NCBI RefSeq assembly: GCF_001877785.1
Contig: NZ_MINN01000074.1
Coordinates: 930,001-994,000, forward strand
DNA from: Rossellomorea aquimaris
Lineage (GTDB): Bacteria; Bacillota; Bacilli; Bacillales; Bacillaceae_B
Direction of reading: 5' to 3'
DNA length: 64,000 bases
The stretch's first letter is position 1; the number at the start of each line of letters is the position of its first letter. Positions 15,725 to 25,079 of this stretch are shown one piece after another. The position numbers and the translations under genes are program-made. The notes beneath the pieces were generated by a model. That model saw only the letters and a list, made by a program, of their open reading frames with translations, searched no databases and had not been told where the DNA came from.

Positions 15725-16633
15725 CATTTCTTCAGTGGCCAAAACTGACAAAGCTTCTCTGAAATCATTTGCAAGCGGGCTGACAAATTCCATCTCTTCC
15801 TCTTTCATAGGATGAAAAAACGAAAGGGATTTACAATGAAGCGCCTGGCGCTTTATGCGTTTTACATCTCCTCCATACAAATCGTCCCCAAGGAGAGGGT
15901 GGCCGATGGATGCCATATGCACGCGTATCTGATGCGTTCTTCCAGTGAAGGGCTTCACGGACAGATGGACAGCTCCGGGATATTGTTTAAGAACCTGATA
16001 ACCGGTCTTGGCATATTGACCGTCATGCCGGACTTCCCTTTCGATAATACTCGTTTCTTTCCGTCCGATCGGCTTATCGATGACTCCTTGTGTACTGGTC
16101 ATCACCCCTTCAGCAAGTGCTTCATAGGTCCTCTTCACTTTTCTTTCCTGATGATGCAGGGAGAACAGATGATGTACATGCCGATGTTTGGCCACAAGTA
16201 CCAGGCCGGATGTATCACGGTCCAGCCGGGTTACGATATGAACCGCAGATGCCAGGTTAAGTTTTTTGTAATAACCGGAAATCCCGTTCGCAAGACTTCC
16301 CGTTGGATGATCTTTTGCAGGAATTGAGTACATCCCCCATGGTTTATCCACCACGAGGATATCACGGTCTTCATAAATGATTTCGAGCGGTATGGACTGG
16401 GGAATTAATTTCCGGCTCCCTGTTTCAGGAGGAAAATCAAGTTTGATCTTGTCGCCCTCAATTAATGGATGACGGACATTTACTTCCCTTTCATTCACTG
16501 AAATCGACCCGCCTTCGAATTTGACCGATGTAAGGGTCCGTTTGGAAATGTTTTGATCCACAAGAAATTCCCGAAGTAGTTTCCCTTCATAAAGAGATGG
16601 GACGCTCCATTCGATAGAGTACACTTTACTCAT
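15707..16633 (-). CDS. yjbO: RluA/RluD-family pseudouridine synthase (YjbO)
   Basis: A 308-residue pseudouridine synthase. An N-terminal S4-like RNA-binding segment ([20 protein letters not shown]) is followed by the catalytic domain with [18 protein letters not shown], which contains the catalytic Asp. It also has the late [20 protein letters not shown] motif. The target is probably 23S rRNA or tRNA uridines. I place the start at 16633, overlapping the nadK stop by 8 bases; this start has only a poor ribosome site, so an earlier ATG (16651) remains possible. Confidence 0.88.
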   Translation of the reverse strand: MSKVYSIEWSVPSLYEGKLLREFLVDQNISKRTLTSVKFEGGSISVNEREVNVRHPLIEGDKIKLDFPPETGSRKLIPQSIPLEIIYEDRDILVVDKPWGMYSIPAKDHPTGSLANGISGYYKKLNLASAVHIVTRLDRDTSGLVLVAKHRHVHHLFSLHHQERKVKRTYEALAEGVMTSTQGVIDKPIGRKETSIIEREVRHDGQYAKTGYQVLKQYPGAVHLSVKPFTGRTHQIRVHMASIGHPLLGDDLYGGDVKRIKRQALHCKSLSFFHPMKEEEMEFVSPLANDFREALSVLATEEMNNPLC

Positions 16634-17423
16634 CTGCCACGAATGAATCATGCACCCTCTTCCAGAATGGGAATGGCCGGAAGCGGGCAAATCGGATTTT
16701 CTCATCTGCAACACGGTATTGGATCGATTTAACATCTTTATGAAGAAGGGATAGATGGTCGATCGTCACCAGAAAGTCAGGACCGTTGACAGGCTTCAGC
16801 ATACACGTATGATGGGCCGGAAGGATAAGCGGCGAACCGATCGTACGGAAAACCCGGTTATTGATCGATGCCATTTCTGCAAACTGGATCGCAGGCAGGG
16901 AAGGATGGATGATGGCGCCCCCCAGTGCTTTATTGTAAGCAGTGCTTCCTGATGGCGTGGATAAACATAATCCATCCCCTCTGAAGCGTTCAAAATGCTG
17001 TCCCCTGATTTCAACATCCATGACGAGAGTGCCTTCCACACTTTTTACTGTAGATTCATTCAAAGCCAAATAACGTGTCTCTTTACCCCCGTGCTGATAA
17101 CGGATGATCGTTTCCAGAAGGGGATATTCGATCACTTGATAAGGAGTTTTAGCAATAGCTATGACCAGTTTTTCGATTTCTTCAGGCACCCAGTCTGCAT
17201 AAAATCCAAGATGACCTGTATGTACCCCTACGAAGGCGGTTTTATCAAGCCTTGAACGATAGCGGTGAAAGGCATAAAGCAATGTCCCGTCCCCGCCTAC
17301 CGAAATGACGATATCCGGCTGATCCTCGTCATATGTCAAATTGAAATCCTGTAAATAGGTTCTCATTTTATGCATCAGCGTATTGGACTTGGAATCTCCC
17401 TTTGATGTAATGGCAAACTTCAT
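16626..17423 (-). CDS. nadK: NAD kinase
   Basis: A 265-residue ATP-NAD kinase (PpnK/NadF, YjbN) that makes NADP from NAD. GGDGTLL (43-49) is the phosphate-binding motif and NEST the conserved NE motif; the C-terminal PFW region is also typical. The AAGGGGGG site is strong. It lies between relQ and the pseudouridine synthase, the same order as in B. subtilis, and is probably co-transcribed with both (19-base gap to relQ, overlap with yjbO). Confidence 0.95.
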   Translation of the reverse strand: MKFAITSKGDSKSNTLMHKMRTYLQDFNLTYDEDQPDIVISVGGDGTLLYAFHRYRSRLDKTAFVGVHTGHLGFYADWVPEEIEKLVIAIAKTPYQVIEYPLLETIIRYQHGGKETRYLALNESTVKSVEGTLVMDVEIRGQHFERFRGDGLCLSTPSGSTAYNKALGGAIIHPSLPAIQFAEMASINNRVFRTIGSPLILPAHHTCMLKPVNGPDFLVTIDHLSLLHKDVKSIQYRVADEKIRFARFRPFPFWKRVHDSFVADE

Positions 17424-17442
17424 TTTATTGCCCCCCTTCGTC

Positions 17443-18108
17443 TCATTGTTTATGAATTCTTTTATCAGTCGAGCCGCTTCCCCTTTTATCTTTTTCCATC
17501 TTGTTGGTGAATATGGCCTGTGCCTCCTGGATTTCTTCGCGGATCAAGCTCATTTCTTCGTCAAGTCGAAAAGCTGCTTCTGCCGCACGCTGAAGGCGCA
17601 TCTGGATCCTTTCCGGAAACTGGCCGCTGTACTTATAATTCAAAGAATGCTCAATCGTCGCCCAAAAATTCATGGAAAGTGTCCGGATTTGAATTTCGAC
17701 AAGGATGTTTTTTTCTCCCCGGATCGTCTGCACCGGATAATCCACGACGACATGATAAGACCTGTAGCCGCTGGGCTTTTTATTCGTCACATAATCCCTT
17801 TCTTCAATCACTTTGAAATCCCTGCGTGCGCGGAGGCGCTCCACCACCGTATGAATATCTTCAACAAACTGACACATCATCCGGAGACCGGCGATATCCT
17901 GCATCTCTGTTTCGATATCGGATAATGCAATTCTTTTTTGATTGGCCTTATCCAATATACTGGCGATCGGCTTGACCCTGCCAGTAACAAATTCAATCGG
18001 AGAATGGGTCTGCTGAAATTCATATTCGCCCCGCATCCCCTTAAGTTTCACTTTAAGTTCTTCCACTGCTTGCTTGTAGGGAGCTAAAAATTCTTCCCAA
18101 TGATTCAT
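17443..18108 (-). CDS. relQ: RelQ/SasB small alarmone synthetase
   Basis: A 221-residue single-domain GTP pyrophosphokinase (YjbM/SasB) that makes (p)ppGpp from ATP and GDP or GTP. Synthetase motifs seen are [26 protein letters not shown] and EIQIRT followed by [13 protein letters not shown]. There is no hydrolase, TGS or ACT domain, as expected for a small alarmone synthetase. B. subtilis RelQ is allosterically activated by pppGpp. It begins the relQ-nadK-yjbO operon on the minus strand. Confidence 0.94.
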   Translation of the reverse strand: MNHWEEFLAPYKQAVEELKVKLKGMRGEYEFQQTHSPIEFVTGRVKPIASILDKANQKRIALSDIETEMQDIAGLRMMCQFVEDIHTVVERLRARRDFKVIEERDYVTNKKPSGYRSYHVVVDYPVQTIRGEKNILVEIQIRTLSMNFWATIEHSLNYKYSGQFPERIQMRLQRAAEAAFRLDEEMSLIREEIQEAQAIFTNKMEKDKRGSGSTDKRIHKQ

Positions 18109-18152
18109 TGCCTCACCTCACCTGAAACATTCCATGATTTTTCTGAACGGAA

Positions 18153-18524
18153 TCAATCGATGAAAGCAGTTTCGACCTTCTTAACCATTTCGTCACCGTA
18201 ATTCCCGTTTCCTTCTATATTACTGATTAAATAGTCAAGCTCTTCGTGAAAACCTTCCAATTCAAACGATTCTTCCTTGCTTTTTACAATGACGCGGGAC
18301 TTTTCTTCCAATGCTTTTTTCAGTTGTCCCCAAATTGACTCATCCAGGTATAAATAAACAAACTCTTCTTCATTTTCTGCAAGATAAACGAAAGCGAATC
18401 TTTCAGAATCAGCAATGATCTGACCGGCCGGTTTGATCCCTTTGATCAAATCATCCTGTTCGGTATGTAAGTGTAAAACACCATCTTCAAATTTTGATTC
18501 ATTAAATTCAATGATTTTTCTCAT
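18153..18524 (-). CDS. yjbL: YjbL, UPF0738 family protein
   Basis: A 123-residue soluble, acidic protein matching UPF0738 (YjbL) in length and position. No catalytic motif is visible and the function is unknown. The start at 18524 follows a GAAGGATG site at about 10 bases, while the upstream ATG at 18584 has none. In B. subtilis it sits between yjbK and relQ, as here. Confidence 0.75.
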   Translation of the reverse strand: MRKIIEFNESKFEDGVLHLHTEQDDLIKGIKPAGQIIADSERFAFVYLAENEEEFVYLYLDESIWGQLKKALEEKSRVIVKSKEESFELEGFHEELDYLISNIEGNGNYGDEMVKKVETAFID

Positions 18525-18651
18525 GGTTATTTCATCCTTCCTTAAAACAATCAGTTTTATTTTATCATAAGAGAGGATATTCATCTAAACATTGAAGTTC
18601 CTTCCCCGAAAAGGGATAATAAAAATACTAAGTAATGAAAGGATGCTCCAT

Positions 18652-19236
18652 TTGGCACAAGAGATTGAGATCGAATTTAAGAACCTCCTGACAAAAGAAG
18701 AATACATGCAGTTGATACAGCAGTTCTCAATAAAAGACACAGCGTTCAGCGTGCAGGAAAATCACTACTTTGATACACCCGGCTTTCATCTGAAGGAAAA
18801 GCAGTCTGCCTTGAGGGTCCGTCAAAAGGATGGCAGCTTCACCCTGACGCTAAAGACTCCTATTACCGATGGTTTGCTGGAAACGAATCAAAGACTTTCT
18901 TCCGGACAAGCTGAAGAGCTTTTAAAACACGATATTTTCCCGGACGGAGAAGTGAAAGATTTTCTCTTGAACCTGGGGGCGTCTGTATCTTCGCTCCATC
19001 ACTTCGGTTCATTAACGACAAAAAGGGCTGAATTGGAATATCGGGGCGGTCTGCTCGTCTTTGATGAAAGTTCGTATTTTGACAAAGTCGACTACGAACT
19101 CGAGTATGAAGTAAAGGATTTCAAAGAGGGAGAAAAAATCTTCTTTGATTTCTTAAAGGAACAAGGGATACCAATAAGGGAAACGGAAAATAAAATCAAA
19201 CGTTTTTACAGGGAAAAAGTAAGGCAGGAATCTTAA
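18652..19236 (+). CDS. yjbK: YjbK, CYTH-domain phosphohydrolase-like protein
   Basis: A 194-residue CYTH/triphosphate tunnel metalloenzyme. The N-terminal ExExK motif is at residues 6-10, followed by a tunnel-like pattern of basic and acidic strands (ALRVRQK, LTLKTP, KRAELEY, DYELEYE). The likely substrates are inorganic triphosphate or nucleoside triphosphates. I use a TTG start at 18652 because AAAGGATG lies 6 bases before it, and the protein then begins just ahead of the catalytic motif; the upstream ATG at 18643 abuts the site. Confidence 0.85.
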   Translation: MAQEIEIEFKNLLTKEEYMQLIQQFSIKDTAFSVQENHYFDTPGFHLKEKQSALRVRQKDGSFTLTLKTPITDGLLETNQRLSSGQAEELLKHDIFPDGEVKDFLLNLGASVSSLHHFGSLTTKRAELEYRGGLLVFDESSYFDKVDYELEYEVKDFKEGEKIFFDFLKEQGIPIRETENKIKRFYREKVRQES

Positions 19237-19299
19237 AACAACTCGATTTACTTCCGATATTAAAGAAAACACCTCTAAATGAGACAGGAGCAGTTAGAA

Positions 19300-19938
19300 A
19301 TGAATGTTCAACAAATCAAAACGATGATCGAACTGCAGGCAATGAATAAATTGGGGTCGGTTTCCTCGTTAGGCACTGCAGGACAGAGTAATCAATTATT
19401 TCAACAGCTATTCACCCGGGCTTTAAACAGCCAGGGAAATATGCAGGCGTCCGGAGATACACTCGGTGCTGTAAAAAGCCTGTTTGAAACACATCCCGCA
19501 TTTACAGTTTCCCGACCGCCAGTTTCGCTTTCCGGACTTAATAAAAACGATTACAAGACGAACCCATCAATAGATGATATTATCACGAAAGCCGCCGATA
19601 AGTTCCAGCTTCCGAAAAAGCTGATTCAAGCCGTCATTCAGCAGGAGTCAGGTTTCAATCCGGATGCTGTGAGTCCTGCCGGGGCTTCAGGTTTGATGCA
19701 GCTGATGCCTTCTACCGCCCGCGGCCTTGGTGTGACAAATATTTTTGATCCCGGGGAGAATGTTTTTGCAGGTACAAAATATTTAAGACAGATGCTTGAT
19801 AAATATAACGGAGACATCAATTTAGCGCTTGCAGCATATAACGCCGGTCCGGGGAACGTCGATAAATACAATGGTATCCCTCCTTTCAGGGAAACGAACG
19901 CTTATGTGAAGAAAGTGACCGCTGCTTATTATGCCTGA
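19300..19938 (+). CDS. yjbJ: YjbJ, soluble lytic transglycosylase (SLT domain)
   Basis: A 212-residue peptidoglycan lytic transglycosylase. The C-terminal half (~95-212) is a full SLT domain with catalytic Glu116 in QQESGFNP, then SGLMQLMP and [11 protein letters not shown]. The N-terminal ~90 residues are a Gln/Ser-rich linker without an obvious signal peptide, as in B. subtilis YjbJ, so export is unclear. The start is taken at 19300, with AGGAG upstream. It is followed by its own terminator. Confidence 0.88.
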   Translation: MNVQQIKTMIELQAMNKLGSVSSLGTAGQSNQLFQQLFTRALNSQGNMQASGDTLGAVKSLFETHPAFTVSRPPVSLSGLNKNDYKTNPSIDDIITKAADKFQLPKKLIQAVIQQESGFNPDAVSPAGASGLMQLMPSTARGLGVTNIFDPGENVFAGTKYLRQMLDKYNGDINLALAAYNAGPGNVDKYNGIPPFRETNAYVKKVTAAYYA

Positions 19939-19955
19939 ATAAATTAGATGGAAGA

Positions 19956-19981
19956 CCTGCTGAAGACAGCAGGCTTTTTTA
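19956..19981 (+). terminator. Terminator after yjbJ
   Basis: CCTGCTG pairs with CAGCAGG across a 4-base loop, followed by T7. Confidence 0.9.
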
Positions 19982-20081
19982 TTTGCCTGTCATTCTGTCG
20001 TGCCTGCTTTCAAGCCAGGATAGCCTGAAACATTCTGGCAACACTAACTTTACAGATTCTAGCGCCATCAAGCCGATTTGT

Positions 20082-20110
20082 TTGAGATATACATGAATGC
20101 TTGCTAGAAT
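20082..20110 (+). promoter_or_regulatory. Sigma-A promoter for yjbI-spxH
   Basis: TTGAGA at 20082-20087 and TAGAAT at 20105-20110 with 17-base spacing, 34 bases before the globin start. Confidence 0.6.
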
Positions 20111-20144
20111 AAACTTACATTCTAAGTAAAAAGGAGTCCTTCTT

Positions 20145-20546
20145 ATGGTCGAGAAACCGAAAATGCCTTATAACTTAATCGGCGAAAAGAAACTCTCCAT
20201 GCTCGTTGATGCATTTTATAGTAGAGTGTCCAGGCATGATTTGCTTGCACCTATTTTCCCGGAAGATCTAACAGAGACGGCCCGTAAGCAAAAACAATTC
20301 CTGACCCAATATTTAGGCGGCCCCCCTCTTTATACTGAAGAACATGGACATCCAATGCTGCGTGCAAGGCATCTCCCTTTTCCGATTACGGAAGAGAGAG
20401 CGAAAGCATGGCTTGGCTGTATGAATGACGCAATGGATGAAGTGGAACTAGAGGGCCCGGTGCGTGAGGACTTTTTCCATAGACTTGTCCTGACTGCACA
20501 TCATATGGTCAATACGGAAAAACCGGAGAGAACCAGCATTGACTAG
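20145..20546 (+). CDS. yjbI: YjbI, group II truncated haemoglobin
   Basis: A 133-residue truncated haemoglobin. The proximal haem ligand is His76 in RARHLPFPI; Tyr25 (B10) and Trp89 (G8) are the distal-pocket residues characteristic of group II. In B. subtilis YjbI has been linked to protection of membrane proteins from oxidative damage and lies in an operon with yjbH. Here its stop overlaps the spxH start by 8 bases. A good AAAGGAG site precedes the ATG. Confidence 0.93.
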   Translation: MVEKPKMPYNLIGEKKLSMLVDAFYSRVSRHDLLAPIFPEDLTETARKQKQFLTQYLGGPPLYTEEHGHPMLRARHLPFPITEERAKAWLGCMNDAMDEVELEGPVREDFFHRLVLTAHHMVNTEKPERTSID

Positions 20547-21405
20547 TTTACATCATTCAAGTCCTCTCAATTCTTGTGGAGCAGAAAAGAAACCACTGGA
20601 AATATATATGTTTGTTGATCCTTTGTGTCCGGAATGCTGGGCATTAGAGCCCATTTTGAAGAAGCTCAGGATTGAATACGGCCAATACTTTCGTATCCGT
20701 TATATATTAAGCGGTCAGCTTTCATCGTTAAATATCGCGACAAAGCGGAAGCAGGAAGACCTTGCCCAGCAATGGGAGAAAACGGCCAGTCGTTCAGGGA
20801 TGTCATGCGATGGAAGTTTATGGCTTGATAATCCGATCGATTCACCATATATCGCTTCTTTCGCAATAAAGGCAGCGGAATTGCAGGGAAAACATTCTGG
20901 TATACGTTTTTTACGCTTCCTGCAGGAGCGGCTGTTTCTGCAGAAACAGGATATTTCAAATTTCAATGTACTTAAGGAATGTGCTGAGGAAGCAAAGCTC
21001 GATCTCAATGAATTCATGAATGATATTCACTCTTACTCGGCCTCAAAGGCGTTTAAGTGCGACGTGAAGATCACGACTGAAATGGAAGTGGATGAAATCC
21101 CTACCCTTGTCTTTTTTAATGAAAATATTGAGGATGAAGGGTTGAAAGTTACAGGATTATATTCGTATGAAGTTTACGTTCATATCATTGAAGAGATGCT
21201 CACAATCAAACCAGAGAAAAAACCTTTGCCGACTCTGGATGAATTCATGAAACACTACCGTTTTGTAGCATCCAAAGAAATTGCCGTTGTATATGATTTG
21301 TCCATTGAAGAAGTGGAAAAACAAATGAAGAAGTGGATCTTGCAGCAGAAAGTGAAAAGGATCCCCGCCAAGTACGGGACATTTTGGAGATATATTGCTG
21401 ATTAA
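20539..21405 (+). CDS. spxH: SpxH (YjbH), ClpXP adaptor for Spx
   Basis: A 288-residue DsbA/thioredoxin-fold protein with FVDPLCPECW and a CPEC motif at Cys30-Cys33. YjbH binds the Spx C-terminus and delivers it to ClpXP; thiol stress aggregates the adaptor and stabilises Spx. A His/Cys-containing N-terminus that could bind zinc (LHHSSPLNSCG) is present. Translation starts at TTG 20539, within the globin gene, behind GGAGAG. Its target Spx is also in this window (27834-28238). Confidence 0.92.
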   Translation: MTSLHHSSPLNSCGAEKKPLEIYMFVDPLCPECWALEPILKKLRIEYGQYFRIRYILSGQLSSLNIATKRKQEDLAQQWEKTASRSGMSCDGSLWLDNPIDSPYIASFAIKAAELQGKHSGIRFLRFLQERLFLQKQDISNFNVLKECAEEAKLDLNEFMNDIHSYSASKAFKCDVKITTEMEVDEIPTLVFFNENIEDEGLKVTGLYSYEVYVHIIEEMLTIKPEKKPLPTLDEFMKHYRFVASKEIAVVYDLSIEEVEKQMKKWILQQKVKRIPAKYGTFWRYIAD

Positions 21406-21427
21406 TTATTTTAGTATAGTAAAACAG

Positions 21428-21461
21428 GAAAAACCGATGTTGTTTCCAACATCGGTTTTTC
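21428..21461. terminator. Terminator after spxH
   Basis: A perfect 15-bp stem (21428-21442 with 21447-21461) with a TTTC loop and T5 end; its A-rich 5' arm also allows minus-strand use. Confidence 0.9.
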
Positions 21462-21670
21462 TATACGAACAAAGGGGATGGGAGAAATTTTTCACGGTCA
21501 AACAAAGGGGGTATATGTTTGCTTGTGATCAACTTCACACTGATAATATATCATGTATGAACTTGTATTGGCAAGTTGTTTGTATGGTATTTCACAATAT
21601 TGTCAAAATCCATGAATGAACTTCTTCAGCCTGTCATATAGTGGTATAAACCCTCGAAGGAGGCACAATC

Positions 21671-21853
21671 ATGAAGCCCAGCCTGAAATTTGTGATTTTG
21701 ATCGTACTGATCATTTTCAGCTTTATCATTCATATTCTCGGGTTGATGAACCTGATCCCGCTTCTTATAACAGCCCCCATACTTTTCCTGTCACTGTTGA
21801 TATTTTTTTATTCCCTTGGGAACAGGAAGCGATTCAGGGGATTCAAGTCATAA
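21671..21853 (+). CDS. Small two-helix membrane protein, 60 aa
   Basis: A 60-residue protein with two hydrophobic helices and a basic C-terminal tail (GNRKRFRGFKS). A very strong AAGGAGG site lies 8 bases before the ATG. By position it corresponds to yizD of B. subtilis (between pepF and spxH), but I cannot confirm homology from sequence. No function is apparent. About 210 bases upstream are free of genes; I see no clear promoter in them. Confidence 0.7.
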   Translation: MKPSLKFVILIVLIIFSFIIHILGLMNLIPLLITAPILFLSLLIFFYSLGNRKRFRGFKS

Positions 21854-21886
21854 AAAGGGGAGGAGCCAAAACAGGCATCCTCCCTA
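21853..21886 (-). terminator. Terminator after pepF (also facing the 60-aa gene)
   Basis: The GGGAGGATGCC/GGCTCCTCCC stem is followed on the minus strand by CTTTTTA. Confidence 0.8.
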
Positions 21887-21893
21887 TTCTTAT

Positions 21894-23717
21894 TTATTGA
21901 AGCTTCTCCAGTAATTCTTCCATTTCATTCAGTTTTTCTTCAAAAACTTTACATGCTTCCTCGACCGGTTTGGAGGTCGTCATATCGACTCCCGCCTTTT
22001 TCAATACTTCAATCGGATAATCAGAGCTTCCCGCTTTAAGGAATTCGATATACCTTTCAACGGCTGTGTCACCCTCTTCAAGGATCTGCTTGCTTAATGC
22101 CGTGGCTGCTGAGAATCCAGTAGCATATTGATATACATAATAGTTGTAATAGAAATGAGGGATGCGCGCCCACTCAAGACCGATTTCCTCATCGATGGAG
22201 ATCTCTTCTCCAAAGTATTTCTTATTGAGTGCGTAATATTCTTTTGTAAGGAAATCAGAAGTCAAAGCTTCCCCTTCCTGTGCTTTCTTATGGATCAAGT
22301 GCTCGAATTCTGCAAACATCGTTTGACGGAACACAGTGCCCCTGAACCCTTCCAAATAATGATTTAGTAAATATAAGCGTTTCTTTTCATCATCTATCGT
22401 GTTTAATAGATAGTCATTCAGTAATGCTTCATTGCATGTTGATGCAACTTCAGCCACGAAGATTGAATAATGTCCGTACGTATATGGCTGTGAAGATCTT
22501 GTGTAATAACTATGCACGCTGTGTCCGAATTCATGTGCCAAAGTGAATAAATTGTTAACATTGTCCTGCCAGTTCATAAGGATATAAGGGTTGGTCCCAT
22601 ATGCTCCCGAAGAGTATGCCCCGCTTCTTTTTCCTTTGTTTTCTACAACATCCACCCAGCGGTTATCAAATCCGTCTTTCAGGACGGCAGCATAATCTTC
22701 ACCCAGCGGTTCGAGTCCTTTAAGAATCATATCTTTCGCTTCTTCATATCCGATTTCCATTTTCACTTCTTTTACCAGCGGAGTATAGAGATCATACATA
22801 TGCACTTCATCAAGTCCGAGCACTTTCTTACGCAGTTTCACATAACGCTGCAGCAGATGAAGGTTCTTGTTCACTGTATCTACCAGGTTATCGTACACCT
22901 GCTCCGGGATATTGTTGTTCGATAACGCAGCGTGCCGTGCAGAGTCATAGTTTCTGACACTTGCCACAAAGTTATCCTTCTTTACAGCACCGCTGAGTGT
23001 CGAAGCAAACGTATTTTCAAATTTACCGTACGTTTCATATACCTTTTTGAATGCTTCTTCACGCACTCGTCTGTCACTGCTTTCCAGGAAACGAATAAAG
23101 CGACCGTGGGTGATATCCACTTCTTCTCCATCTTCATCCTTTATGCTCGGGAATTCCAAGTCTGCATTATTCAGCATCCCGAACGTGTTGCTTGCTGCAC
23201 TGAAAACTTCCGAGGCTTGGGCCATCAGGGCTTCCTCTTCAGCTGATAATACATGCGGACGCTGAAGATTAATTTCTTCCAGTGCGTGCTTATATTTTTT
23301 TAGTTCTTCCTTTTCATCAAGGAATCCTTTAAGCTTTTTTTCATCAATTGAAAGGATTTCAGGCACAAGATATGCAAACTTGCTTCCCAATTGGGTATAT
23401 AAGCTTTTTGCTCGGTCATCAAGCCCCTGATAATGTGAATTCGTGGTATCCTGGTCATAGCGCATGTGAGAATATGTATAGACCCTTCCCATTCTTTCCA
23501 TGATTTCATCTTGGAAACTCAAAGCATTATAGAGTTGTTCAGCATTTTTGCTCAACATTCCTTTGTATTCCTCGGCTTTACCCATCATTCCTTTGATTTC
23601 TTTATATTCATTCTCCCAGGCTTCATCACTTTCAAATATATCCTCAAGCCTCCATGTCAAGGATTCCTCAACTTGATCTCTGGCTGGCAGACTTTTTGTT
23701 ACTGTGTCATTTGACAT
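21894..23717 (-). CDS. pepF: Oligoendopeptidase F
   Basis: A 607-residue M3 family zinc metallopeptidase (PepF, YjbG) that cleaves short cytoplasmic peptides. The zinc motif is His395-Glu396-x-x-His399, in LAHEFGHSVHSYY, with the downstream Glu in the C-terminal helix. The start at 23717 is preferred because GGAGG lies 6 bases before it and abuts the first ATG (23723). PepF and the nearby Opp system handle peptides, and in B. subtilis overproduced PepF affects sporulation and phosphorelay peptides. Confidence 0.95.
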   Translation of the reverse strand: MSNDTVTKSLPARDQVEESLTWRLEDIFESDEAWENEYKEIKGMMGKAEEYKGMLSKNAEQLYNALSFQDEIMERMGRVYTYSHMRYDQDTTNSHYQGLDDRAKSLYTQLGSKFAYLVPEILSIDEKKLKGFLDEKEELKKYKHALEEINLQRPHVLSAEEEALMAQASEVFSAASNTFGMLNNADLEFPSIKDEDGEEVDITHGRFIRFLESSDRRVREEAFKKVYETYGKFENTFASTLSGAVKKDNFVASVRNYDSARHAALSNNNIPEQVYDNLVDTVNKNLHLLQRYVKLRKKVLGLDEVHMYDLYTPLVKEVKMEIGYEEAKDMILKGLEPLGEDYAAVLKDGFDNRWVDVVENKGKRSGAYSSGAYGTNPYILMNWQDNVNNLFTLAHEFGHSVHSYYTRSSQPYTYGHYSIFVAEVASTCNEALLNDYLLNTIDDEKKRLYLLNHYLEGFRGTVFRQTMFAEFEHLIHKKAQEGEALTSDFLTKEYYALNKKYFGEEISIDEEIGLEWARIPHFYYNYYVYQYATGFSAATALSKQILEEGDTAVERYIEFLKAGSSDYPIEVLKKAGVDMTTSKPVEEACKVFEEKLNEMEELLEKLQ

Positions 23718-23804
23718 ATTCATCCTCCATTCTGAATCTACAGACTATTCCTTATAGTAACATTCTCTCTTAAGCACGATATTCCTGCAAGAAAACAAGC
23801 TTGT

Positions 23805-24992
23805 TTAGTCCTTTTTTAATATATGCTTCAGTTTAGGAAAAAAATCACGGCTGTGCTGTTGAAATTCGTTGAAGGTTTTTGGACAGGTCCATTTAGCTGT
23901 CAATATATAGCCTCTTCCCTTCCTTTTTTGTATGATATCTAATTTTTCTAATAAGCTCATATAATCATCGATTAATATTTTTATGCTGCTCCCCGTCGGA
24001 TTAATCGGGAAATTCCTTGTTTCAATACTCCCTTTTCCCAGCCTTCTCATGAAGGCCGCATAGATCATCTCCTTAGTGAAAAAGGGTGATTTTTTGATTA
24101 CATCATTCCAGATGAAGTATTGCCACTGAATTGAGTTGGATTTGATCAGGGTCATTTGAGGAAGAACCGGCAAGCCGATATACAGGGGTAAATAAAGAAA
24201 TATATCTCCTTCTCCATACACTTCTGACAAAAACGGATCACGTCTGGCAGAACTGAAGCGTATCTTGTTATTCATCCATTTCCCCCTGTAATGATTCCAG
24301 TTCTTTAGAATGCGTGACTCCGCCGGATCCGGCGGCAAAATGGTTAGCGGGATAGTGAATTTTTCAAGAGGGATTTTGATTTCTTTCGAGAAGTAAAATG
24401 AATTTGTGCTTACAGGTGTGAGATGTGGAAAGAGCGTGAAAGATTTCTTTGAAGGATCAAAATGGAGCAGGAAAAAATGGAATTCCTCTGAAAAGCGGAT
24501 AAATCCCTGCTGGAAACTTGTTAATTTAAGAGGGATGCCTGAAGGAAGGGGCTGGGTCAAAATCCATAAGGGATGTATATTCTCTCTTCTATAACCTTCT
24601 GTCCTTTCCTTTATTTCCGAAAGCGGGATCGTACTGCATTGTATCTCGATTGCGACCCGCTTTCCCTGCACAGTAATGAGTAGATCTGGAATCTGCTGCA
24701 GCTCTTTTATATAATATTCAAGCTTTACATCCCGAAATACTTCTGACAGTCTGTCATATAAAAGGGCTTTGCTCCATATATGGGCAGGGGTTTCCTTCTT
24801 TGCTGCGATTAAGCATGAAAGTTTGGACGTGTGAGCAAAATGCGGGATTTTTATATTGCCGATCTTGAGGATCAAGGGGGATGAGCAGTGAGGGCAGGTA
24901 AAGCTTTTTGAACCTTTCTTTAAAGCAAGCAGTTCTTCTTTTGTATGAAGTATTGTCGTAAAATGACGATGATCCATTAAAGCTGTTAACAT
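23805..24992 (-). CDS. coiA: CoiA, competence protein
   Basis: A 395-residue CoiA (YjbF), a nuclease-like protein needed for transformation DNA processing. An N-terminal zinc-finger-like segment (CPHCSSPLILKIGNIKIPHFAH) precedes a restriction-endonuclease-like core, PDLLITVQGKRVAIEIQCS, in which the acidic residues and Gln fit a PD-(D/E)XK site. In B. subtilis it is ComK-dependent. GGAGGTG precedes the ATG. It lies between pepF and cls-mecA. Confidence 0.9.
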   Translation of the reverse strand: MLTALMDHRHFTTILHTKEELLALKKGSKSFTCPHCSSPLILKIGNIKIPHFAHTSKLSCLIAAKKETPAHIWSKALLYDRLSEVFRDVKLEYYIKELQQIPDLLITVQGKRVAIEIQCSTIPLSEIKERTEGYRRENIHPLWILTQPLPSGIPLKLTSFQQGFIRFSEEFHFFLLHFDPSKKSFTLFPHLTPVSTNSFYFSKEIKIPLEKFTIPLTILPPDPAESRILKNWNHYRGKWMNNKIRFSSARRDPFLSEVYGEGDIFLYLPLYIGLPVLPQMTLIKSNSIQWQYFIWNDVIKKSPFFTKEMIYAAFMRRLGKGSIETRNFPINPTGSSIKILIDDYMSLLEKLDIIQKRKGRGYILTAKWTCPKTFNEFQQHSRDFFPKLKHILKKD

Positions 24993-25040
24993 AAAACACC
25001 TCCTCTTATGTAATTCGACACGACCCTGGAAATTCCTTCT

Positions 25041-25077
25041 AAAAAAAAGCCCAAGGATATAATTTCCCTTGGGCTTT
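25041..25077 (-). terminator. Terminator after cls
   Basis: An 11-bp stem AAAGCCCAAGG/CCTTGGGCTTT is followed on the minus strand by T8, starting 3 bases after the stop. Confidence 0.92.
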
Positions 25078-25079
25078 CA

